Translations under genes and position numbers: made by a program
Notes under the pieces: model-generated
Seen by the model: only the letters and a program-made list of their open reading frames with translations
Told to the model about the DNA's origin: nothing
Database searches by the model: none
Assembly: GCF_001428405.1 (NCBI RefSeq)
Contig: NZ_LMSL01000041.1
Span: 543,385 to 580,701 of the forward strand
DNA from: Frateuria sp. Soil773
GTDB lineage: Bacteria > Pseudomonadota > Gammaproteobacteria > Xanthomonadales > Rhodanobacteraceae
Length of the DNA stretch: 37,317 nt
Direction of reading: 5' to 3'
Part shown: in pieces, positions 1-8,225 of the stretch
Layout: each line of letters begins with the position of its first letter
How positions within the stretch are numbered: position 1 is the first letter of the stretch

Positions 1-907
1 CGTAGTGCACGTTCATCACCAGCACCATGTTCAGCGGCGGCGCGCCGGTGTAGGCCTGGTACATGTCGTGCACGACGCCGCCGAAGTGGTGCGCGTCGTT
101 GATCGGCGAATAGGCGCCGTTGATCGCGTCGCCGTCGCTGTTGGGACAGATGAAGCTGTAGATCGAGCCGCCGCCGGTGCCGCCGCGCAGGTTGTAGGTG
201 GCGACGGTGGCGTTCTGCGTGTAGCAGGTGCTGCCCGACTGCGTCACGTCCAGCGCCGGGTACTGCGTGCCGTAGAGGTAGCGGCCCGTCCTCTGGTTGC
301 CGCCGGGGCCGGTGGCGCTGGCGTCGGTGAGGCCGTCCCACTGCTCGATCACGGCGCCGGTGTTGGCGTCGACGATCGCGGTCGGCCGCGTCGGACGATG
401 CGGGTCGGCGACGAAGTACGAGGTCAGGTAGACCAGCCGCGCCTTGCCGTTGTCCTGCGGATACACGAACAGCTCGGCCTGCACGTTGTCGATCCTCGTG
501 CCGGCCCGCACCAGCGCATGCCCGCGCCTGAGGGCGGCGACCGCATCGCCGGCGCTCAGCCTGGGCTTCACCGAGGCGAGGTCGTAGCGCACGTCGCGCA
601 GCAACTGGCCGCTGACGCGCAGGGCGTTGCCTTGCGCATCCTCTTCCACCGCGATGCTGCGGCCGTATACGGGCACGCCCAGGTACATCTGCTGCTGGCG
701 CACTACGCGCGTGCCGCGCACCGTTTCGGCCGCGCTGCGCGGCGCCAGGGTCACGTCGGCGCCCAGGCCGAGGTGCGCCGCCAGCGACTGCACGGGCACG
801 CCGGCCAGGCTCTGTTGCACGCGCTGGTCGGTCGCCGCCCATGCCATGGACGACGTGGCCATGCCGATCGCGGCCGCCAGCAGTTTCAATCGAAGGTGAT
901 TCTGCAT
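1..907 (-). CDS. Secreted M4 metalloprotease (pseudolysin-like), N-terminal part, cut by window edge
   Basis: The frame is open from an ATG at 907 to the window edge (302 codons, no stop), so the gene is partial. The protein starts MQNHLRLKLLAAAIGMATSS, a Sec signal peptide ending near AWA. An FTLP-type propeptide follows with RQQQMYLGVPVYG, then a PepSY-like stretch. The mature domain begins near residue 199 with GPGGNQRTG, a typical start for mature pseudolysins. Around residue 270 it reads NDAHHFGGVVHDMY and then MNVHY, the conserved segment just before the zinc motif. The HExxH zinc site expected about 35 residues later lies outside the window, so catalysis cannot be confirmed. An AGGAG ribosome site sits 8 bases before the ATG. 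Family knowledge: an exported endopeptidase that matures by removing its propeptide. Upstream are two inverted repeats that may be control sites. Confidence 0.9.
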   Translation of the reverse strand, partial: MQNHLRLKLLAAAIGMATSSMAWAATDQRVQQSLAGVPVQSLAAHLGLGADVTLAPRSAAETVRGTRVVRQQQMYLGVPVYGRSIAVEEDAQGNALRVSGQLLRDVRYDLASVKPRLSAGDAVAALRRGHALVRAGTRIDNVQAELFVYPQDNGKARLVYLTSYFVADPHRPTRPTAIVDANTGAVIEQWDGLTDASATGPGGNQRTGRYLYGTQYPALDVTQSGSTCYTQNATVATYNLRGGTGGGSIYSFICPNSDGDAINGAYSPINDAHHFGGVVHDMYQAYTGAPPLNMVLVMNVHY

Positions 908-977
908 GTTTCGAACTCCTAGACAGGATCAGGGCCATGCACGGCTGCTCCCAGCCGCATGCGACCCACGAGTGAAT

Positions 978-1001
978 GATCGCGTGCGATGGCACGCGAT
1001 C
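978..1001. repeat. Perfect 10-bp inverted repeat, 4-base loop
   Basis: The arms GATCGCGTGC and GCACGCGATC are perfectly complementary around GATG. It lies 71-94 bases before the protease start codon, so it would be in the leader or promoter of that gene. No T-run follows, which argues against an intrinsic terminator. It could be an operator or an mRNA stem-loop. Confidence 0.7.
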
Positions 1002-1159
1002 CCCTTTCGTCTAGCGATTCCAAAAACCCGGACAGCACCTTCCATCCCCCCGTATCCTTGATGGGGCAGTGCATGGGCTCGTAAATGCAAAACGGCGTGT
1101 ATGCCGCCAAGGAATCATCCAGCTGCCTCCCCGCAGATGGATCGCGGCACGGTACTCCC

Positions 1160-1175
1160 CTTGCCTGTAGGCAAG
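1160..1175. repeat. Inverted repeat CTTGCCT-GT-AGGCAAG, possible operator
   Basis: Two perfect 7-base arms are separated by 2 bases, about 255-270 bases upstream of the protease ATG. The compact, highly symmetric form fits a dimeric regulator site. I do not recognise the regulator. It is shorter than a standard 20-bp lux box, so a LuxR assignment would be a guess. Confidence 0.55.
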
Positions 1176-1306
1176 TTATGGTCTTTTCGCATATCCATAT
1201 GCCGCGTCAGGCGTTGCACGGACGCCATGCCGGAGCTCGTCGGAGCGCACCCGCCATCGTGCATCCGAAGCGGGATCCGCAGGCTTGAACGGCCCGCGTC
1301 GACGTT

Positions 1307-2338
1307 TCAGAAATCGTGCTCTTTCGGGTAATTGCTGTAGAAGTCGTTGTCCCAGCGGAAGTTGGTGAACGCCATCGTGACGCTGGTATCGAGCGCCTCG
1401 ACGTAGTGCCAGCATCCCACCGGAAGGAACAGGATCTCGCCCGGCCCGATCACGCACTCCATCACCTGCGCCCGCGCCATGTTGGGGAAGCGCGCCAGGT
1501 CGACCGCACCGCCGTCCACCGGCGTGAAGCAGTGCCGGTGGTTGTAGACGTTGGCCAGCTCGCAGGCAGGCATCAGCAAGAGCCGCTTGCGCCCGACGAC
1601 CTGCGCCATGAAGTTGTTGGTGAGGTCGTGATGGAACGGCGTGATCGTGCCCGCCGGGCCGAACCAGAAGAAACCGCCGCCGCCGTTGCTCGCGTCGAGG
1701 TATTCGGGAATCTGCTCGATGTCGTCCCACAGCTCGGCGAGCGCCTGGCGGTTGGTCGAGTCGTTGTTCGCGGTCATGTAGAAATCGTTGCTTTTCCCGG
1801 CCCGCTCGACGAGGTCCACGTACTCGCCGAAGCGCATCGCGCGCTTGTGCGCGATGCTGTTCAACTCGTAGTCCGCATCCGCGCTGCGGCCGAACTGCAC
1901 CTCGACCGTGCGCTCGCCGAAGCGCTGCCGGAAATATGCCAGGTTCCAGCGCTGCAGGGCCGGCCAGCCGTCCATCGCGCCGGTGATGATCACCGGGCGG
2001 TTGGCGCTGTAGAAATCCGTGAGGAACTCGTCGGCCGACGGCCGCTGCCGGCGCTCGACGGTGCCGGGCCTTAGCCGGTTGAGCTTGCGGTGGATGTCGA
2101 GCACCCAGTCGCGCTTCTCCAGCCGCCGCCGCAGGCGGTCGGCGCCGCGCAGGTACGGGCTGCGCACCGCCGCCTCGACTTCGGAGACGGCGACCTGCCG
2201 GCTCACGCCGTTGCCCTCCAGCGCGCCGACCAGGCTGGCGGGATGGGTGCCGAGCATGAGGTTCTCGGCGATCCAGCGCCGCCACTCGTCGTCGACCACC
2301 ACGCGGGACTCCGTCGAACCGGGTTGCATTGCGCTCAT
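1307..2338 (-). CDS. Cupin-like JmjC-domain protein, putative Fe(II)/2-oxoglutarate-dependent oxygenase
   Basis: A 343-residue protein. I chose the ATG at 2338 because GGGAG sits 8 bases upstream; an in-frame GTG at 2347 is less well placed. Residues 18-90 form a helical N-terminal segment (DDEWRRWIAENLMLG) often seen ahead of the catalytic part in this family. From about residue 100 the fold is cupin_8/JmjC: NRPVIITG at 113-120, then PFHHDLTNNF carrying the HxD pair H236 and D238, K251 in GRKRLLLMP as the likely 2-oxoglutarate contact, and the distal H311 in GCWHYVEA. The HxD...H iron triad is therefore complete. Family knowledge: such proteins hydroxylate protein side chains or small molecules; the substrate here is unknown. 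No signal peptide, so cytoplasmic. Its promoter carries an operator shared with the TonB receptor at 19839. Confidence 0.85.
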   Translation of the reverse strand: MSAMQPGSTESRVVVDDEWRRWIAENLMLGTHPASLVGALEGNGVSRQVAVSEVEAAVRSPYLRGADRLRRRLEKRDWVLDIHRKLNRLRPGTVERRQRPSADEFLTDFYSANRPVIITGAMDGWPALQRWNLAYFRQRFGERTVEVQFGRSADADYELNSIAHKRAMRFGEYVDLVERAGKSNDFYMTANNDSTNRQALAELWDDIEQIPEYLDASNGGGGFFWFGPAGTITPFHHDLTNNFMAQVVGRKRLLLMPACELANVYNHRHCFTPVDGGAVDLARFPNMARAQVMECVIGPGEILFLPVGCWHYVEALDTSVTMAFTNFRWDNDFYSNYPKEHDF

Positions 2339-2380
2339 CGTCAGCACTCCCTAGCCATGGAGAAGCAACGGCGTCCGCGG

Positions 2381-2396
2381 CCTGGCGACCGCCAGG
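2381..2396. repeat. Inverted repeat CCTGGCG-AC-CGCCAGG in the cupin-gene leader
   Basis: Two perfect 7-base arms lie between the operator at 2409-2428 and the cupin-gene start. In the transcript this would form a strong stem about 43-58 bases before the ATG. It could affect translation or mRNA stability, or be a second protein site. Confidence 0.5.
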
Positions 2397-2408
2397 AGAT
2401 GCGTATAC

Positions 2409-2428
2409 GGACGTATGGACGTCCATAT
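2409..2428 (-). promoter_or_regulatory. MetJ-like operator of the cupin-like gene
   Basis: Reading on the minus strand the site is ATATGGACGTCCATACGTCC, identical at 19 of 20 positions to the site before the TonB receptor gene (19745-19764). The core is an inverted repeat GGACGT-N4-ACGTCC. Compared with two adjoining MetJ boxes (AGACGTCT twice) 12 of 16 positions agree. It overlaps the 3' edge of the candidate -10 box (2427-2432) and covers the expected start point, a position typical of repressors. The regulator is inferred, not shown. Confidence 0.6.
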
Positions 2429-2455
2429 CCTGTGCCCTTGCCGGCCGCCAGTCAA
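2427..2455 (-). promoter_or_regulatory. Candidate sigma-70 promoter of the cupin-like gene
   Basis: TTGACT (2450-2455) and CAGGAT (2427-2432) are separated by 17 bases, in the 134-base gap after ltaE. The -10 is weak. The predicted start near 2420 leaves a leader of about 80 bases and falls inside the operator. Confidence 0.45.
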
Positions 2456-2471
2456 ATCGCCGCGTTTCCCT

Positions 2472-3485
<1,014 letters not shown>

Positions 3486-3545
3486 GGTTCGTCTCCTGCC
3501 TGTGCGAACCGCCAGCTTGGGCCCGGCACGCGGGCGAAGCAAGAC

Positions 3546-3578
3546 AAAAAAAGACCCGCCGGGCTTGTCGGGCGGGTC
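3546..3578 (-). terminator. Rho-independent terminator after tRNA-Lys
   Basis: On the minus strand GACCCGCC and GGCGGGTC form a perfect 8-bp stem around a 10-base loop, followed directly by seven T. It begins 4 bases after the CCA end of tRNA-Lys. Confidence 0.92.
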
Positions 3579-3582
3579 AAGA

Positions 3583-3658
3583 TGGTGGGCCGTCCGAGAT
3601 TCGAACTCGGGACCAATAGATTAAAAGTCTACTGCTCTACCGACTGAGCTAACGGCCC
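3583..3658 (-). tRNA. tRNA-Lys (anticodon TTT)
   Basis: A 76-base tRNA with encoded CCA. The acceptor arm pairs GGGCCGT with ACGGCCC. The D arm contains AGCTCAGTCGGTAGAGC, the anticodon loop is ACTTTTAAT with anticodon TTT reading AAA and AAG, and the T arm has GTTCGAATC. It sits downstream of queC, an arrangement also known in Pseudomonas after tolQRAB-pal-cpoB-queE-queC. Confidence 0.97.
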
Positions 3659-3678
3659 GCAATCAAGACAAGCGCGCA

Positions 3679-3707
3679 ATTTTACGGGCTGCGTCGCAGG
3701 GGTACAA
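3679..3707 (-). promoter_or_regulatory. Sigma-70 promoter of tRNA-Lys
   Basis: TTGTAC (3702-3707) and TAAAAT (3679-3684) are spaced by exactly 17 bases. The bases after the -10 are GC-rich (TGCGCGC), the kind of discriminator linked to stringent control of stable RNA. The mature 5' end lies about 20 bases after the -10. Confidence 0.75.
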
Positions 3708-3716
3708 GCAAACGGC

Positions 3717-4406
3717 TCAGGCATAGCGCGTGGGGTCGGCCAGGCCGGCCTCGCGGAAGCCCTGGGCGCGCAGCCGGCAGGCGTCGCAATGGCCGCAGGC
3801 GCGCCCCTGCGCGTCGGCCTGGTAGCAGCTCACCGTGGCCGCGAAGTCGATGCCCAGGCGCTGCCCCTCGCGGGCGATGTCGGCCTTGCTCATCTGCATC
3901 AGCGGGGCGTGGATGCGGATGCCCGCTCCCTCCACGCCCGCCTTGGTGGCGACGTTGGCCAGTTGCCCGAAGGCTTCCACGAAGGCCGGCCGGCAGTCCG
4001 GATAGCCGGAGTAGTCCACCGCGTTGACGCCGCACCAGATGTCCGCCGAACCGAGCACCTCGGCCCAGCCCAGCGCGATCGACAGCATGATGGTGTTGCG
4101 CGCCGGCACGTAGGTGACCGGGATGGCGCCCTCGTCCTGCCCGGCGTCGAGCGGCACGTCGATGTCCGCGGTCAGCGCCGAGCCGCCGATGCTGCGCAGG
4201 TCCACGTGCACGGTCTTGTGCTCGGCCGCGCCGAGCATGTCCGCCACCCGGGCGGCGGCCTCCAGCTCGGAATTGTGGCGCTGGCCGTAGGCGACGCTCA
4301 GCGCGTGCACCTGGTAGCCCTGCTCGCGCGCGATGGCGATGGTCACCGCCGAGTCCATGCCGCCGGAAACGAGCACGACGGCCTTGCGGGGAGAAGTGTC
4401 AGACAT
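3717..4406 (-). CDS. queC: 7-cyano-7-deazaguanine synthase QueC
   Basis: Converts 7-carboxy-7-deazaguanine to preQ0 with ATP and ammonia, in the pathway to queuosine in tRNA wobble positions. The 229-residue protein carries the PP-loop [10 protein letters not shown] near its start and [12 protein letters not shown] in the middle. Near the C-terminus are SCYQAD and [10 protein letters not shown], whose four cysteines bind zinc. The ATG at 4406 gives the usual [16 protein letters not shown] start; two in-frame upstream starts (ATG 4415, TTG 4421) lack better ribosome sites. It is downstream of queE, the enzyme supplying its substrate, across a repeat-filled gap of 163 bases. Confidence 0.95.
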   Translation of the reverse strand: MSDTSPRKAVVLVSGGMDSAVTIAIAREQGYQVHALSVAYGQRHNSELEAAARVADMLGAAEHKTVHVDLRSIGGSALTADIDVPLDAGQDEGAIPVTYVPARNTIMLSIALGWAEVLGSADIWCGVNAVDYSGYPDCRPAFVEAFGQLANVATKAGVEGAGIRIHAPLMQMSKADIAREGQRLGIDFAATVSCYQADAQGRACGHCDACRLRAQGFREAGLADPTRYA

Positions 4407-4569
4407 GGTTTTCATCCACAACGGTACGGCCGGTCACCGGCCGGGAAGCGCCACCGGCGTCACAGGCCGGCGCGCGTGAAAAGCGGGAGCGAGTGAAGAG
4501 GAGCGAGAAGCGAGAGAAAAGCACCGGCGCGCGCGCTCTCTGCTCACTCCTCCACCCTCTCTCCTCGCC
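4407..4569. repeat. Repeat-rich queE-queC gap with imperfect inverted arms
   Basis: At 4486-4516 the plus strand is purine-rich with GAG/GCGAGA units (for example GAGCGAGAAGCGAGAG). At 4536-4570 it is pyrimidine-rich with CTC units. The two arms are roughly complementary around a GC-rich centre (CACCGGCGCGCGCG), so a long imperfect stem is possible. This looks like an extragenic repeat of the Xanthomonadales type rather than a gene. Confidence 0.45.
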
Positions 4570-5259
4570 TCAATGCCCCGGCGCGTCATTCCACAGCAGC
4601 TTGTGCAACTGCAACTGGAAGCGCACGGGCAGCTTGTCGGCGACGATCCATTCGGCCAGCTCGCGCGGCTGCACCGCGCCGTGCACCGGCGAGAACAGCA
4701 CCATGCAGCGCCGGTCCAGCCCGTGTTCGGCGACCACGCCGCGCGCCCACTCGTAGTCGGCGCGGCTGGCGATCACGATCTTCACCTGGTCGTGCGGCAG
4801 CAGGTGCGCCAGGTTCGGCCACAGGTTGCGCGCGCTCTCGCCCGAGTCGGGCGCCTTGAGGTCCATCACCTTGCGCACGCGGGGATCGACCGCGGCGACG
4901 TCGAGCGCGCCGGAGGTTTCCAGCGACACTTCGTAGCCGGCGTCGCACAGCCGCTGCAGCAGGATCAGGCAACGCTTCTGCGAGAGCGGCTCGCCGCCGG
5001 TGACGCAGACGTGGTGCGCGCCGTGGCCCGCCACCTCGGCGAGGATGTCGTCGATCGCGCGCCATTCGCCGCCGTGGAACGAGTAGGTGGTATCGCACCA
5101 TACGCAGCGCAGCGGGCAGCCGGTGAGCCGCACGAACACCGTGCGCCAGCCGATCGCGTCGGCCTCGCCCTGGATCGAATGGAAGATCTCGGTGATGCGC
5201 AGCCGCTCGCCGGCGGCCTGGCCCGCGGCGACGGCCGCGGTCGCTTCGCTGCCGCTCAC
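4570..5259 (-). CDS. queE: 7-carboxy-7-deazaguanine synthase QueE
   Basis: Radical SAM enzyme that contracts 6-carboxytetrahydropterin to 7-carboxy-7-deazaguanine. 229 residues. FHSIQGEADAIGWRTVFVRL precedes the iron-sulfur motif CPLRCVWC (CX3CX2C, residues 48-55), followed by DTTYSFHGG and the SAM-binding VTGGEPLSQ. The start is GTG at 5259, 11 bases after the cpoB stop, with a modest GAGG upstream, so it is probably transcribed with the tol-pal genes. No reaction link to Tol-Pal is implied; the linkage is conserved in several gammaproteobacteria. Confidence 0.94.
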   Translation of the reverse strand: MSGSEATAAVAAGQAAGERLRITEIFHSIQGEADAIGWRTVFVRLTGCPLRCVWCDTTYSFHGGEWRAIDDILAEVAGHGAHHVCVTGGEPLSQKRCLILLQRLCDAGYEVSLETSGALDVAAVDPRVRKVMDLKAPDSGESARNLWPNLAHLLPHDQVKIVIASRADYEWARGVVAEHGLDRRCMVLFSPVHGAVQPRELAEWIVADKLPVRFQLQLHKLLWNDAPGH

Positions 5260-5270
5260 GACCGCGGGCC

Positions 5271-6122
5271 TCAGTTGGCCTGCTGCAGGCGGCGCAGGCG
5301 TTCCTGGGCGAGGCTGGCGGCCTTCGAGCCCGGATACTTGGCGGTGACCGACTGCAGCGTCGCCCTGGCGGCGTCCTTCTGCTTGAGTTCGAGCTGGCTG
5401 TAGCCGACCTTCAGCAACGCGTCGGGCGCCTTCTCGCTCTGCGGGAACTGGCTCAGCAGCCGCTGGAAGGATTCCAGCGCCACCTGGTAGTTCATCGTGA
5501 CGTAGTACGACTCGCCCAGCCAGTACCAGGCGTTGGGCGCGAGCGAACTGTTCGGATACTGCTGGATGAAGCCGCGGAAGCCCCGCGAGGCCTGCACGTA
5601 GTCGCCGCCGCGCAGCGACTTGAAGGCCGCGTCGTAGGCGGCCTGCTCGCCCGTGGCGTCGGCCGGGGCGGGATTGTTCGATGCCGTAGAGGCCGGCGCG
5701 GCCTGCTGCCCTGCCGTCGCCGGCTTGGCATTGCCTGCCGCCGAGGTGGCCGGGGCCGCTCCCGTCGCCGCGGCGGCGGGCTGGGCGCCAGCGGCGCCGG
5801 AACCCTCGAGGCGCCCCAGGCGCGAATCGAGGTCGACGTACTGCGCCTTGTTCTTTTCCTCGAGCTGCTGCAACTGGTGCTGCAACTCCTCGATCTGGCC
5901 TTGCAGTTGCTGCACCTGCGACTGCAGGGCCTGCACCTGGTTGACCAGGCCGATACCGCCCTTGTCCTGGTTCTGCGCCTGCTGTTCCAGCCGCGCGACG
6001 CGGTCGGCGAGGCTCAGCCGGGAATCCTGCGCCGTGGCCGGAACGGCGAAAAGCATGGCGGACGCGAGAGCGCCCGCCATGCCCAGCCTGGCCGTGATGC
6101 GGTTAGCCAGTCGCTTCTTCAT
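5271..6122 (-). CDS. cpoB: Cell division coordinator CpoB (YbgF)
   Basis: Periplasmic TPR protein that links the Tol machine with PBP1B-driven peptidoglycan synthesis during constriction. The ATG at 6122 overlaps the pal stop by one base (TAATG); an upstream in-frame extension runs into pal and is rejected. 283 residues: signal peptide ending ATAQ near residue 32, a glutamine-rich coiled coil (about 40-95, LEQQAQNQ, QVQQLQGQIEELQHQLQQ) for trimerisation, an Ala/Pro/Gly-rich linker (about 100-158), then TPR repeats to the end (YDAAFKSLRGGDY, YWLGESYYVTMNY, LLKVGYSQLELKQ). Last of the tol-pal genes before queE. Confidence 0.93.
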   Translation of the reverse strand: MKKRLANRITARLGMAGALASAMLFAVPATAQDSRLSLADRVARLEQQAQNQDKGGIGLVNQVQALQSQVQQLQGQIEELQHQLQQLEEKNKAQYVDLDSRLGRLEGSGAAGAQPAAAATGAAPATSAAGNAKPATAGQQAAPASTASNNPAPADATGEQAAYDAAFKSLRGGDYVQASRGFRGFIQQYPNSSLAPNAWYWLGESYYVTMNYQVALESFQRLLSQFPQSEKAPDALLKVGYSQLELKQKDAARATLQSVTAKYPGSKAASLAQERLRRLQQAN

Positions 6123-6634
6123 TACTTCGCCGTGTAGACGATCTCGACGCGGCGGTTCTTGCCCCAGCAATCCTCGTTGTGCTCACGGCACACCGGCTTT
6201 TCCTTGCCGTAGGAGATCACTTCGAGCTGGCCGGCCGAGCCGCCCGCCGCCTGCAGCGCGTCGGACACGGCATTGCCGCGGCGCTCGCCCAGGCCCAGGT
6301 TGTACTCGCGCGTGCCGCGCTCGTCGGTGTTGCCTTCCAGGCGGATGTGCGACTGCGGGCGGTCCTGCAGGTACTTGGCGTGGCACGCCATGATCTGCTG
6401 GAACTCCGGCTTGATTTCGGTCTTGTCGAAATCGAAGTACACGACGCGCTGACGCAGGCACGCATCGGTGTCCAGGTCGGCCGGGGTGTACTTGCCGGCG
6501 CTGTTGTCCGGCTGGGTGGTCGGGGTCTGGTCGACAGCCGGCTGGGTTTCCTGCGGCTTGACGGCCTTCTTCGAGCAAGCGGCCGCGCCAACACAGAGCA
6601 GGGCGACCAGGGCGACGCGAGCGGTCTTATTCAT
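6122..6634 (-). CDS. pal: Peptidoglycan-associated lipoprotein Pal
   Basis: Outer-membrane lipoprotein that anchors the outer membrane to peptidoglycan and binds TolB. 170 residues. The signal peptide ends in the lipobox GAAAC, with lipidation expected at C20. A flexible Pro/Thr linker covers about 22-60. The OmpA C-terminal domain runs from about 65, with VVYFDFDKTEIKP and NTDERGTREYNLGLGERR, the second containing the Asp and Arg that contact meso-diaminopimelate. AAGGA lies 8 bases before the ATG. It is separated from tolB by 262 bases with two hairpins, so its level can differ from tolQRAB. Confidence 0.96.
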   Translation of the reverse strand: MNKTARVALVALLCVGAAACSKKAVKPQETQPAVDQTPTTQPDNSAGKYTPADLDTDACLRQRVVYFDFDKTEIKPEFQQIMACHAKYLQDRPQSHIRLEGNTDERGTREYNLGLGERRGNAVSDALQAAGGSAGQLEVISYGKEKPVCREHNEDCWGKNRRVEIVYTAK

Positions 6635-6822
6635 GGTGACGTTCCTTCAAACGGGTTTGAGATCCGACAGTCAATGACGATTGCGGTTACGGGACAGTTC
6701 CGCCGGTGGACCCGGCTGTTGTTTTGACTCTTTACGCACTACGCGCCGGCGGCCACGCACCGCGTCGCCGCCAGTGAAACCAGCCACGGCGATGTACTGC
6801 CATGGCCGAGAACCAACATAGG

Positions 6823-6852
6823 CCCGGGCAAGCCAAGGAAGCCTGCCCCGGG
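6823..6852 (-). repeat. Bulged hairpin in the tolB-pal gap
   Basis: CCCGGGCA and TGCCCCGGG pair with one bulged base around a 13-base loop. It follows the stronger hairpin at 6863-6890 in transcript order. No U-run follows. It may stabilise or partly terminate the tolB message. Confidence 0.4.
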
Positions 6853-6862
6853 TCGATTCAGC

Positions 6863-6890
6863 GTGATACGCCGCGTGGGCGGCGCATCAC
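6863..6890 (-). repeat. 12-bp stem-loop just after tolB
   Basis: On the minus strand GTGATGCGCCGC pairs with GCGGCGTATCAC (one G-U pair) around CCAC, starting 7 bases after the tolB stop. No U-run follows, so it is either a Rho-type or weak terminator or a 3' stabiliser. The remaining 262-base gap to pal has no gene. Confidence 0.6.
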
Positions 6891-6896
6891 TTGGAT

Positions 6897-8225
6897 TCAG
6901 CGTTGCCGGTACGGGCCCCAGGCCGGCTCGCGCACGTCGCCGTCGGACAGCACCAGGCGCTGGCGGACCAGGCCATCGGCCGAAACCGCATACAGCACGC
7001 CGCGACGTCCTTCGGTAGCGGCATACAGCAACATGCTGGCGTTCGGAGCAAAGCTCGGCGACTCGTCGATCGGGCCGGGCGAAATGAAACGTACCTGTCC
7101 GCCCAGACCGAGGTCCATGATGGCAATACGATACACGTTCCCGTTGCCCTGCACCATGGCGATCTGCTTGCCGTCGTAGCTGACCGAGGCGTTGGCGTTG
7201 TTCTGGCCCTGGAAGCTGACCCGCTCGGCCGAACCGCCGCTGGCCGGCATCCGGTAGATCTGCGGCCGGCCGGAGCGGTCCGAGGTGAAATAGATGCTCT
7301 GGCCGTCCGGCGACCAGACCGGCTCGGTGTCGATCGCCAGGTTGTTGGTGAGGCGGGTTTCCTTGCGGCTGGCCAAGTCGAGCGAGAACAGCTCCAGGTT
7401 GCCGACGTAGGACAGCGCCACGACCAGCTTGCTGCCGTCCGGCGACCATGCCGGCGCGCCGTTCACGCCACGCGGGTGCGAGGCCACCAGTTGGCGCGAG
7501 CCGGTGGTGATGTCCTGCACGTAGACCGCCGAGTTGCCGCTCTCGAACGAGACGTAGGCGATCTTGCGGCCGTCCGGCGACCAGGCCGGCGACAGCAGCG
7601 ACTCCTTCGAGCGCGCCACCACCTGCGGGTTGTAGCCGTCCGAGTCGGCCACGATCAGCGAATAGGTGGTGTTGTTGCCCAGCCCGACCGCGGTGATATA
7701 GGCGATGCGGGTCCAGAACGCGCCGCGCACGCCGGTGATCTTCTCGTAGATCTGGTCGGCGATCTGGTGGGCCACGCCGCGCAGGTCGCCGGCCGGCGCG
7801 GTATACGCCTGGGCCAGCAGGCTCTGCTGCTTGTTGACGTCCCACAGCTCGTACTCGATCCGCAGCATGCCGCCGCCGGCGTCGCTGATGCGGCCGATGG
7901 TCAGGTAGTCCTGCTTGAGCAGCCGCCAGGTGGCGAACTTGATGTCCGCGCCCTTGCTGGGCTGTTCCACGATCTCGCTCTTGGCCAGCGAGCGGAACTT
8001 GCCGGAGCGGTTGAAATCGTTGCGGATCACGTCGGCGACGTCGGTCGGCAGCGGTGCCCCGCCCTGCTGGGCAAACGGCACCACGGCGATCGGGGTGGCG
8101 GTCTTCAGGCCGCCGGTGATCTCGACGTTGAGCGACTGGGCTGCGGCCGGCCCGGCGACGAGCGCCGCCGCGGCGAGCAGGACGAGGGCGAGGAAGGAAC
8201 TCGGTTTGCGCATGGGCTTGATCAT
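6897..8225 (-). CDS. tolB: Tol-Pal system beta-propeller protein TolB
   Basis: Periplasmic partner of Pal and TolA. 442 residues. The ATG at 8225 overlaps the tolA stop as ATGA. The signal peptide ends AAAQS near residue 30. The N-terminal alpha/beta domain covers about 33-165. The six-bladed propeller shows repeated blade signatures: SPAWSPDGRKIAYVS, APAWSPDGSKLVVAL, EPVWSPDGQSIYFTSD and a degenerate ASVSYDGKQIAMV. Length matches the family (about 430). The downstream hairpin may separate its expression from pal. Confidence 0.96.
   Translation of the reverse strand: MIKPMRKPSSFLALVLLAAAALVAGPAAAQSLNVEITGGLKTATPIAVVPFAQQGGAPLPTDVADVIRNDFNRSGKFRSLAKSEIVEQPSKGADIKFATWRLLKQDYLTIGRISDAGGGMLRIEYELWDVNKQQSLLAQAYTAPAGDLRGVAHQIADQIYEKITGVRGAFWTRIAYITAVGLGNNTTYSLIVADSDGYNPQVVARSKESLLSPAWSPDGRKIAYVSFESGNSAVYVQDITTGSRQLVASHPRGVNGAPAWSPDGSKLVVALSYVGNLELFSLDLASRKETRLTNNLAIDTEPVWSPDGQSIYFTSDRSGRPQIYRMPASGGSAERVSFQGQNNANASVSYDGKQIAMVQGNGNVYRIAIMDLGLGGQVRFISPGPIDESPSFAPNASMLLYAATEGRRGVLYAVSADGLVRQRLVLSDGDVREPAWGPYRQR

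Larger units (their letters stand above)
908..1306. other. Intergenic region upstream of the protease gene
   Basis: About 400 bases separate the cupin-like gene stop from the protease ATG. I find no convincing gene; the small open frames here have no recognisable domain. I could not assign a confident promoter. The region holds two clear inverted repeats (978-1001 and 1160-1175), listed separately, which are the likely regulatory content. Confidence 0.6.

Noticed and set aside
908-1306. A lux box upstream of the protease
   Set aside because: CTTGCCT-GT-AGGCAAG is 16 bases and does not match the 20-bp spacing of known lux boxes, so I list it only as an inverted repeat.
1085-1331. Small plus-strand frames upstream of the protease
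   Set aside because: No ribosome site, no domain, and they overlap each other; not supported as genes.
4493-4756. 87-codon plus-strand frame in the queE-queC gap
   Set aside because: It runs from repeat sequence into antisense of queE; no family resemblance.
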